Source: CAUZRD01 sp963582255 (GTDB lineage: Bacteria; Pseudomonadota; Alphaproteobacteria; Rhizobiales; TMED25). From it: a stretch of 8,315 bases of DNA. The notes beneath the pieces were generated by a model, which saw only the letters and a program-made list of their open reading frames with translations, was not told the origin of the DNA and did not search any database. The stretch is from the NCBI GenBank assembly GCA_963582255.1, contig CAUZRD010000088.1:1-8315 (forward strand), written 5' to 3'. Shown here in pieces: positions 1 through 5,035 of the stretch. Every line of letters starts with the position of its first letter. Position 1 is the stretch's first letter. The position numbers and the translations under genes were made by a program.

Positions 1-130
1 CAAAAGTCACGCCATTAGCTGCAATGGCGTCTATATTTGGAGTTTGCAGTACCTGGTGCCCATTGCAGCCAAGAAAATCAGCGCGTTGTTGGTCGGTGAT
101 AAATAAAATAAAATTTGGTCGTTTGGTCAT
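1..130 (-). CDS. Sulfatase family protein, N-terminal fragment (choline-sulfatase/arylsulfatase-like)
   Basis: The minus strand reads an ATG at 130 and stays open to the window edge, giving the first 43 residues of a longer protein. It begins MTKRPNFILFITDQQRADFL and continues with GCNGH and a TPNIDAIAANGVTF segment. This is the canonical start of the alkaline-phosphatase-superfamily sulfatases: a beta strand, then a TDQQR element carrying the first metal-ligand Asp (residue 13), then the 'TPNID.LA..G..F' helix. The formylglycine-bearing C/S-x-P-x-R motif would lie further in and is outside the window, so substrate class cannot be set; sulfate ester or phosphonate ester hydrolysis are the family alternatives. 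Only a weak purine-rich stretch (GGAAACGAG) precedes the start. The gene lies 82 bases downstream of yaaA on the same strand, so co-transcription is possible but not shown. Confidence 0.88.
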   Translation of the reverse strand, partial: MTKRPNFILFITDQQRADFLGCNGHQVLQTPNIDAIAANGVTF

Positions 131-152
131 TCACTCGTTTCCGTTTGTTCTA

Positions 153-163
153 TGATTAAATCA
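153..163. repeat. Short palindrome between yaaA and the sulfatase
   Basis: TGATT-A-AATCA is a perfect 5-bp inverted repeat around one base, 23 bases upstream of the sulfatase start. It could be part of an operator, but a palindrome this short in AT-rich sequence may be chance. Confidence 0.2.
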
Positions 164-212
164 GCCCTTTGTTGTTCACCTCAGATTATCTATGCGATAT
201 ACACATGCTCTC

Positions 213-998
213 TTAACCTTTTTTAGGTGGTTGAGGCCGAGAAAAGACGAGCTCAATGTCCGTTGAGGCGATAGCGTCGAGGGTATAGCCACCGGCATTA
301 AAATCTTTCAAGCCATCCGCACGATCCACACGGTTTTCCATGATCCAGCGTGCCATGGTACCGCGTGCATGCTTGGCGTAGTACATAATGGTCCGGGCCT
401 CGCCATCCTTCACGTTCAGGAACTTCGCCCCGATCACCGTTCGTCCAAGCGCTTTGGCATCCACAGCCTTGAAATATTCGTTTGAGGCGAGATTGACCAC
501 GGTTGTGTCGGCATGATCGGCAAGGTCCACATTCAGTCGATCGGCGATGCGTGCGCCCCAGAAATCATAGAGGGATTTTCCGCGGCCATTCGCCATTTTG
601 CTGCCCATCTCAAGGCGGTAAGGCTGAATCGCATCCATCGGACGTAAAACACCGTAAAGACCTGAGAGGATGCGCAAATGATCCTGCGCATAATAGAGCG
701 TATCCTCGGAGAAACTGTTAGCATCCAGCCCCCAATAGACGTCGCCATCAAAGGCGAGTCCGGCAGGCTTGGCGGTATTGCTCCTATTGTCGAGATTGAA
801 GGCCTGAAACCTCTCGAAATTCATGATAGCGAGATTGTCACTAATATGCATCAGACCTTTCAGGTCTTCCGCAGTCTGAGCTTTGGCGACGACCGCAAGC
901 TCGTTCGTATCATCGCGTAGGCGTGGCTGTGTGATTGGGACACCCGTTTCGGCGGGGGCCATATTCATCTTTTTTGCAGGGGAGAGTAGCGTCAGCAT
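213..998 (-). CDS. yaaA: Peroxide stress protein YaaA (UPF0246/DUF328)
   Basis: A 261-residue protein, the normal size for this cytoplasmic family. It starts with the signature LLSPAKKM (residues 4-11) and contains AFDGDVY (82-88), the highly conserved LRILSGLYGVLRPMD segment (108-122), YRLEMG (127-132), NLASNEYFKAV (159-169), KFLN (182-185) and YYAKHARGTMARW (196-208). In E. coli YaaA is part of the OxyR-controlled response to hydrogen peroxide and lowers intracellular free iron, limiting Fenton damage; the biochemical mechanism is unsettled, with DNA-binding activity reported. The ATG at 998 is well supported by upstream Shine-Dalgarno sequence (TAGGAGG, then AAGGA six bases from the ATG). 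The stop is TAA at 213-215. The gene is divergent from the EamA transporter, separated by 860 bases. Nothing looks broken; identification is by motif recall, not alignment. Confidence 0.95.
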   Translation of the reverse strand: MLTLLSPAKKMNMAPAETGVPITQPRLRDDTNELAVVAKAQTAEDLKGLMHISDNLAIMNFERFQAFNLDNRSNTAKPAGLAFDGDVYWGLDANSFSEDTLYYAQDHLRILSGLYGVLRPMDAIQPYRLEMGSKMANGRGKSLYDFWGARIADRLNVDLADHADTTVVNLASNEYFKAVDAKALGRTVIGAKFLNVKDGEARTIMYYAKHARGTMARWIMENRVDRADGLKDFNAGGYTLDAIASTDIELVFSRPQPPKKG

Positions 999-1003
999 AA
1001 TCT

Positions 1004-1017
1004 ATCCTTTCCTCCTA
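1004..1017 (-). promoter_or_regulatory. Ribosome binding site of yaaA
   Basis: On the minus strand the leader reads TAGGAGGAAAGGAT before the ATG at 998. The AGGAGG core lies 12 bases from the ATG and a second AAGGA lies six bases from it. The latter has the better spacing and fixes the start. Confidence 0.7.
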
Positions 1018-1078
1018 ACATCGACCCGTCTAATCCAGGTTCGTATGCGTGGGTCTATGACCACATGAAACTAAGTCC

Positions 1079-1107
1079 TTGCGTCAAAAATTCAAGCCGC
1101 TTTATAC
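1079..1107 (+). promoter_or_regulatory. Possible sigma-70-type promoter in the yaaA-EamA gap
   Basis: TTGCGT and TTATAC are separated by 17 bases on the plus strand. This would start transcripts near 1114, reading into the hairpins at 1145-1184. No open reading frame follows closely, so if real it would serve a small RNA or a very long leader. Matches of this quality are common by chance. Confidence 0.25.
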
Positions 1108-1144
1108 GAAAAGTGCCTAGATTACAGTAATTTTAAGGAACTGA

Positions 1145-1184
1145 TTCCGAGCGGGGTCCTCGGAAATGGAGATGGGCAACCATC
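1145..1184 (+). other. Two adjacent hairpins, possible structured RNA
   Basis: Two perfect stems lie five bases apart. The first is TTCCGAG (1145-1151) and CTCGGAA (1159-1165) around a 7-base loop. The second is GATGG (1171-1175) and CCATC (1180-1184) closing a GCAA loop, a GNRA-type tetraloop. A weaker TATC/GATA pairing and a TTTT run follow near 1186-1206. The order promoter-like boxes, stems, short U tract suggests a small RNA, but no known RNA family is recognised and the terminator is weak. Confidence 0.25.
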
Positions 1185-1301
1185 GTTATCCGTTTGATAC
1201 CCTTTTAATATTGCGGGACGATAACTCGGAAGTATTCAAACGTCATAGTGGCATTCATACTTAGAGCTTCAAGCACCGGCCACCCGATTTGGCAACCGGC
1301 C

Positions 1302-1321
1302 CAGGTCGTTGGCCCGACCTG
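1302..1321. repeat. Perfect 7-bp inverted repeat
   Basis: CAGGTCG (1302-1308) and CGACCTG (1315-1321) flank a 6-base TTGGCC spacer. It is GC-rich and could fold as a hairpin or serve as a dimeric protein site. It lies about 540 bases upstream of the EamA start, too far for a simple operator of that gene. Confidence 0.35.
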
Positions 1322-1858
1322 CGGCCCTAGATCAGAGGGCATGGTTACTCAGGTTAAGAACTGCGCATTTTGGTCGTCATACACTGCCTCAACACGCCCA
1401 ATTCAGCTAATAAATTGGTGGACACGTAATCCCATCTTTTCAGGAGGACCTTCTCGTAGCACCCGTTGCTTCTACTTCAGATGAGCGTGTTCAGGCTATC
1501 TGGCATTTGTCATTACACCCTCTCCAGTAAGTCTTGGACTCTGGCAAAGGCTATTTGCAAACTATGGCATAATTTTCAAAATCATAAGCTATTGTTGATG
1601 TTGTGACCTGTCGAGATGGCTTTCTCGAAGGGCTTAGTAGCACGCGCGGAGTTCAGATGGGTTCATCAACGGTCGAATATTTCTGTCTGCCTTCGATCTG
1701 TTGCGTTTCACAAGGGTGTGCTCTTGCGAGCATGCTTAACCTCGCGTACTTAGTGCGACACGGTCCGCCTTTTCCGAAACAACAAAGCAATCTCGTCGCG
1801 GTAGCCACGGACTAACAGCTCCACCCCATACTCTACGGCGGTCCCAAAAATCACTCGC

Positions 1859-2770
1859 ATGACAATCTCCGGTGAACGTACAGGTCACCTTGCTCAAATC
1901 GCTTCAGTTGCCGCCTTTAGCATTGGCATCATGGTCCAGAAGGATCTGACGACACGCTACCCACCGGCGGATATCTTGATGCTGCAGTTTGCCGCCTCCG
2001 CTATGTTGATGTGGATCATATGCGCGGTACTAGGTTATCTTCCCAAACGTTTATCAGAGGTAGTGCCTGGATTCTTATGGGGTATTTTAGCACCCGGCAT
2101 TGTATTCCTACTTTCCAGCACAGGTGCATCACGGACTGATGGCGTCTCGGTTGCCCTGATCTGGGGAATAATGCCACTCATCGGGCCAATCTTAGCTCGT
2201 TTGCTCCTTGGAGAAAGGTTTCACTGGAGCCTACCGATAGGTGCAATGATCGCTTTTTCTGGCCTCATCGTCTTAACACTTGACCGCCAAGCGATAGGGC
2301 TTGGTGATCCGATTGGTAATCTACTCGTTCTGGCCGCGGTGCTATCTGCGGCCTCTGGTCAGATTATTGGCAGGCGGCTTAATACCCGAGGAACGCCATG
2401 GTTTCGTCTTGCCACTCTACAGGTGACTGGCGGCCTATTCTTTACCGCTATTTTTTCCAGTCTAGACGGCAGCTGGACTATCCCAACTGCGAAAGATAGC
2501 GCTGCATTCATCTCGCTTGCCTATCTCGTCCTGGGTATGACCATGGTGGCATTCATTGGGTACAATCTTGCCCTATCTCGAATACAAGTGACATGGATTG
2601 CCTTTTACAGCTCCCTCAACCCTGCAATCGGTACAGTAGCAGCGGTAATTTTGTTGGGAGCTCTTGTCCGACCGCTTGACATTGCGGGCATCGCCATCAT
2701 CGTTGGAGGCGTCGCCGTACCTTATATGTGGCGTATTATCCAGGGACGAAAGGCAGCATTGGGCGCATGA
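1859..2770 (+). CDS. DMT-superfamily transporter with two EamA domains
   Basis: A 303-residue, strongly hydrophobic protein with about ten membrane segments (roughly residues 11-28, 38-61, 70-90, 95-117, 124-141, 151-170, 184-203, 214-233, 240-262 and 270-291). These are arranged as two EamA repeats (about 11-141 and 151-291). The first repeat ends with the typical LLLGERFHWSLPIGAMIAFS element followed by GLIVL; the second carries SSLNPAIGTVAAVILLG. EamA proteins of the inner membrane export or import amino acids, metabolites or drugs by secondary transport; substrate cannot be predicted from the sequence. The chosen ATG has no clear Shine-Dalgarno sequence, but it places membrane segment 1 at the usual distance from the N-terminus; the next ATG, at 1931, would lose that segment. 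The stop is TGA. The SDR-like gene follows after 84 bases on the same strand, so the two may share a transcript. Confidence 0.9.
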   Translation: MTISGERTGHLAQIASVAAFSIGIMVQKDLTTRYPPADILMLQFAASAMLMWIICAVLGYLPKRLSEVVPGFLWGILAPGIVFLLSSTGASRTDGVSVALIWGIMPLIGPILARLLLGERFHWSLPIGAMIAFSGLIVLTLDRQAIGLGDPIGNLLVLAAVLSAASGQIIGRRLNTRGTPWFRLATLQVTGGLFFTAIFSSLDGSWTIPTAKDSAAFISLAYLVLGMTMVAFIGYNLALSRIQVTWIAFYSSLNPAIGTVAAVILLGALVRPLDIAGIAIIVGGVAVPYMWRIIQGRKAALGA

Positions 2771-2833
2771 AATATTAAATAATAGAAGCGTATCTTTTGA
2801 TATTCACTCCACATCCTACTTACAGAAGGCTCC

Positions 2834-2844
2834 GGAAAGGAAGG
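2834..2844 (+). promoter_or_regulatory. Ribosome binding site of the SDR-like gene
   Basis: A purine run, GGAAAGGAAGG, ends 10 bases before the ATG at 2855. It offers two overlapping Shine-Dalgarno matches and supports this start. Confidence 0.6.
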
Positions 2845-2854
2845 CAATAGATCC

Positions 2855-3559
2855 ATGAATGTATCAGGAAAGAAGGCATTTGTTTTTGGTGGCACATCGG
2901 GGATCGGCCTAGCAACATCAAAGCAGCTTGTAGCGCTCGGAGCGGATGTCGTTGCTGTCAGCCGAAATCCTGCCCGTGCGGGTGATGTTCCCGCCGGCAT
3001 TACCCTAAGAAAGTGCGATGTCCTAGACCGTGATGCGCTTAAGAAACTCTTCAGTGAATACGCACCATTCGATATTCTGATCAGCGCAGCAACCGGCGGC
3101 ACACGTGCAAAAGGACCATTTCTTGACATGGAAATAGAAAGCTACAAAGCATCATTTGCTAAGCTTTGGGGCTATGCCAATGTATTGCAAATTGGTGTGC
3201 CATGCATGAACCTCGATGGCACAATTGTTCTTGTCAGCGGAACTCCGGCACGAAAAGCCCAACCCGGTCAGGTTGCAATCGCATCTGTGGGAGGCGCTGT
3301 TGAAGCCTTGGTCAGAGCGGTAACACCGGAAGTCGCCCCTCGCCGCCTCAACGTAGTAGCCCCTGGCACAATAGATACTCCAATGTCACCGTTAACAGGC
3401 CTAGAGCGTGAAAAAGCATACTGTGAACAGACGGCTAATAATTTAATTCCGCGCGCAGGCAACGCCGAAGAAGTCGCACAGGGTATATTGTTCGTCATCC
3501 AGAATGATTTTGTGACCGGAACTACCGTCGACGTCGATGGTGGAAGACTGCTGTCCTAG
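2855..3559 (+). CDS. Atypical short-chain dehydrogenase/reductase (SDR) lacking YxxxK
   Basis: A 234-residue single Rossmann-fold protein, slightly shorter than a classical SDR (about 250). The dinucleotide-binding loop is present as GGTSGIG (residues 12-18), followed by VVAVSRNPAR at the second strand, an Arg-containing pattern that often favours NADP(H). CDV (54-56) is the usual adenine-contacting Asp region. The NNAG element is degenerate (ISAATGG, 76-82). The catalytic Ser is plausibly S128 in IVLVSG, but thirteen residues on, where Tyr is expected, there is A141, and the Lys position is V145 (AIASVGGAVEAL). The APGTIDTPM (169-177) and C-terminal TGTTVDVDGG segments are intact, so the fold is conserved and the active site is not. 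A group of annotated 'SDR' proteins shares this replacement (from memory), so it is probably not simple decay. It may bind NAD(P) or ligand without classical catalysis, or use other residues. It sits 84 bases after the transporter and converges on the dioxygenase. Confidence 0.88.
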   Translation: MNVSGKKAFVFGGTSGIGLATSKQLVALGADVVAVSRNPARAGDVPAGITLRKCDVLDRDALKKLFSEYAPFDILISAATGGTRAKGPFLDMEIESYKASFAKLWGYANVLQIGVPCMNLDGTIVLVSGTPARKAQPGQVAIASVGGAVEALVRAVTPEVAPRRLNVVAPGTIDTPMSPLTGLEREKAYCEQTANNLIPRAGNAEEVAQGILFVIQNDFVTGTTVDVDGGRLLS

Positions 3560-3568
3560 AGGCTTGGT

Positions 3569-3587
3569 ACGCCCCTAGCATGGGCGT
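3569..3587. terminator. Hairpin between convergent genes, possible terminator
   Basis: ACGCCC (3569-3574) and GGGCGT (3582-3587) form a 6-bp GC-rich stem with a 7-base loop, ten bases after the SDR stop and between two convergent genes. No proper T-run follows on either side, so intrinsic termination would be weak. Position is the main argument. Confidence 0.35.
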
Positions 3588-3663
3588 GGCCTAGGCTTAC
3601 CTTTCCAAATCCCAATAGACATACCCTCTGGTCTTTGATCGATCTCAGTCATCCGCCTTCAAA

Positions 3664-4551
3664 TCACAAGGTGGGGGCAGCGCCTACCGCGCTGTTAATA
3701 TCCAACGTGGTAACACGGCGCATTTCGCGCACATGAACCGTATCGTCGAATGCGGTAGCGCGATGTAGTGTTGTGCGATTATCCCAGATAACCAGATCTC
3801 CCTGTTGCCAGCTATGCTTGAAAACGAACTTTGTTTGCGTCGCGTGTTCCATCAAGTCACGTACCAACAGCCGACCTTCAGGGATTGGCATCCCCTCGAC
3901 CATAGACACATGGGCCCCGAGATAAAGGGACTTACGGTCTGTCCCGTTCAAGATGCGGACCAAAGGATGATAGGCACCTTCGAGGGTTTTCTTCTCTGTC
4001 TTTGAGAATTCAAAGCCAAGTGTCGAGCGTGAATATGCAATCGAGTGATGGGCGACGAGTCCGTCAAGGCTGGTCTTTTGTTCGTCCGTTAGAGCATCAT
4101 ATGCGGTGCGCATATCAGCAAATTCAGTATCGGACGGAACCGGGGGAAGGATGTGTGCGTATAGTGCTGAATAACGTCCCGCTGGATTTATAAATGAAGC
4201 ATCCGTGTGCCATAGACGGTTGCCAAGTCTCTGCAATCTGCGTCGATCATCGCCACCGAGTATTTTACCTTCGGCATCGACATTTGAAACATCCGATACC
4301 GCATCAATTCCAAAGCGGTTCTTCTGGACGGCGTTAGATCCGGTTTGGGTGTGCAGTACACCATCTAGACGCTGGAGAAAATCAGCCTGCTCCTGCGTGG
4401 AGAGTTCCTGGTTGTGGAAGACTAGTACCGCGTACTGATCCATACCGGAGCGGACTTGGTTTAAGTCAGCTTCATCAGTCAAAGTACGCAGATTAACAGG
4501 ACCAACATCACCAACGAAAGTCGGATGCAATTGAGTAATAGAAATAGCCAT
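3664..4551 (-). CDS. TauD/TfdA-family Fe(II)/2-oxoglutarate-dependent dioxygenase (TfdA-like)
   Basis: A 295-residue cytoplasmic oxygenase, the usual length for the TfdA/TauD family. The metal triad is intact: H115 and D117 in LWHTDASF, and H263 in WDNRTTLHRA. An Arg for the 2-oxoglutarate carboxylate lies 12 residues later (R275 in VREMRRVTTLD). Further family marks are AVLVFHNQ near residue 41, DTEFADMRTAYDAL (141-154) and LYLGAHVSMVEGMPIPEGR (209-227). From memory the C-terminal half most resembles TfdA, which hydroxylates 2,4-D so that it breaks to dichlorophenol and glyoxylate; related enzymes act on dichlorprop, taurine and alkyl sulfates, so substrate is open. An ATG at 4638 would add 29 residues, but the ATG at 4551 has a GGAGG seven bases upstream and begins where TfdA-family proteins normally begin. 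The gene faces the SDR-like gene with 104 bases between the stops. Confidence 0.92.
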   Translation of the reverse strand: MAISITQLHPTFVGDVGPVNLRTLTDEADLNQVRSGMDQYAVLVFHNQELSTQEQADFLQRLDGVLHTQTGSNAVQKNRFGIDAVSDVSNVDAEGKILGGDDRRRLQRLGNRLWHTDASFINPAGRYSALYAHILPPVPSDTEFADMRTAYDALTDEQKTSLDGLVAHHSIAYSRSTLGFEFSKTEKKTLEGAYHPLVRILNGTDRKSLYLGAHVSMVEGMPIPEGRLLVRDLMEHATQTKFVFKHSWQQGDLVIWDNRTTLHRATAFDDTVHVREMRRVTTLDINSAVGAAPTL

Positions 4552-4558
4552 CAAAAGG

Positions 4559-4563
4559 CCTCC
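4559..4563 (-). promoter_or_regulatory. Ribosome binding site fixing the dioxygenase start
   Basis: The minus strand reads GGAGG exactly seven bases before the ATG at 4551. Neither upstream in-frame ATG (4638, 4581) has comparable support, so the shorter protein is preferred. Confidence 0.75.
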
Positions 4564-4775
4564 GATGAATGGGGTATTCATTATTATCCGCTTTGCGCGA
4601 TATCGTCCACTAACTTCCATCACGGTCCATGGCGGCAATATTGGACGTGGCCCTCCAGCTAGATAGGAAAATCCTCAGCATTGCGCTGATCTTTTGTGTA
4701 ATAGATCTAGCCTCGATGTATTTATAATCCTACTATTGAGTAAAAGAGAGAATAAAAATGCCTTAAAAAGCGAAA

Positions 4776-4821
4776 CAGCCCAGAAGAGATTGTCTTTACT
4801 TTACACTAGATTGGTGGGCTG
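4776..4821. repeat. 7-bp inverted repeat with long spacer
   Basis: CAGCCCA (4776-4782) and TGGGCTG (4815-4821) are exact inverted copies separated by 32 bases. The spacer is long for a terminator. This could be remnant termini of a small element or chance; no flanking target duplication was noticed. Confidence 0.25.
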
Positions 4822-4893
4822 ATTGAACGGGGCATGGCCAATGTGGCTATAATCCTGCAGGATAATCTCACGAAGCGAACCTATTATCGCTGA

Positions 4894-4909
4894 CACAATT
4901 AATATTGTG
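4894..4909. promoter_or_regulatory. Operator-like inverted repeat CACAAT-N4-ATTGTG
   Basis: Perfect 6-bp arms with a 4-base TAAT centre form a compact AT-rich dyad typical of a dimeric regulator site. It lies about 340 bases upstream of the dioxygenase start and about 130 bases beyond the cyclase stop, so its target gene is unclear. Related ACAAT/ATTGT dyads occur at 5003-5023 and 7518-7527. Confidence 0.3.
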
Positions 4910-5002
4910 GCAGGTGTTGATATTCAAACCGGCGACAAACCGATCTCAGCTATCTACTTAATCTAATCGTCCGAGTGCAAACTAAACCGTTAAGCCCGCA
5001 TG

Positions 5003-5023
5003 AATTGTACAGGTATCACAATT
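5003..5023. repeat. 6-bp inverted repeat just past the cyclase stop
   Basis: AATTGT (5003-5008) and ACAATT (5018-5023) are separated by nine bases, twelve bases beyond the cyclase stop codon. AT-rich arms and no T-run make it a poor terminator. It loosely recalls a CRP-type half site (TCACA at 5016-5020), but the other half is out of register. Confidence 0.25.
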
Positions 5024-5035
5024 TAGAGCGTTCAT

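Larger units (their letters stand above)
999..1858. other. Long gene-poor divergent intergenic region
   Basis: There are 860 bases between the divergent yaaA and EamA starts. None of the short open frames here has a good ribosome binding site, a recognisable domain or convincing codon use. It contains two clustered hairpins at 1145-1184, a 7-bp inverted repeat at 1302-1321, and a minus-strand frame (1471 down to 1205) that reads somewhat protein-like but is cut by two TGA codons. A plus frame from a GTG/ATG region near 1603 to a stop at 1815 and a 36-codon minus frame starting at 1860 match nothing I recognise. A transcription regulator often sits beside an EamA transporter, so a decayed regulator is conceivable, but I cannot show one. 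Confidence 0.6.
4552..5035. other. Gene-poor spacer between cyclase and dioxygenase
   Basis: 484 bases upstream of the dioxygenase and downstream of the cyclase (both minus strand). They should hold the dioxygenase promoter, but I see no unambiguous -35/-10 pair. Contents seen: inverted repeat TCAGC/GCTGA at 4675-4689; CAGCCCA/TGGGCTG at 4776-4782 and 4815-4821 with a 32-base spacer; the palindrome ATCCTGCAGGAT at 4852-4863; CACAAT/ATTGTG at 4894-4909; and AATTGT/ACAATT at 5003-5023. A plus-strand peptide frame from about 4810 to 4890 could continue, after a one-base shift, from 4889 to 4966. No intact gene is visible. Confidence 0.55.

Noticed and set aside
1603..1815. 70-codon plus-strand frame upstream of the transporter
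   Set aside because: GTG start without a ribosome site, Cys-rich irregular composition and no recognisable motif.
1751..1860. 36-codon minus-strand frame beginning over the transporter start (MRVIFGTAVEYGVELLVRGY...)
   Set aside because: Too short, no ribosome site, and not recognisable as part of a LysR or AraC regulator despite its divergent position.
4552..4638. 29-residue N-terminal extension of the dioxygenase from an ATG at 4638
   Set aside because: The ATG at 4551 has a well-spaced GGAGG and matches the usual TfdA-family start; the extension has no ribosome site and no family resemblance.
4776..4821. Insertion-sequence termini
   Set aside because: The 7-bp inverted arms enclose only 32 bases with no transposase, and no target duplication is visible.
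5010..5024. CRP-type site near TCACAATT past the cyclase stop
   Set aside because: The partner half site is one base out of register and poorly matched, and the location is downstream of the gene.
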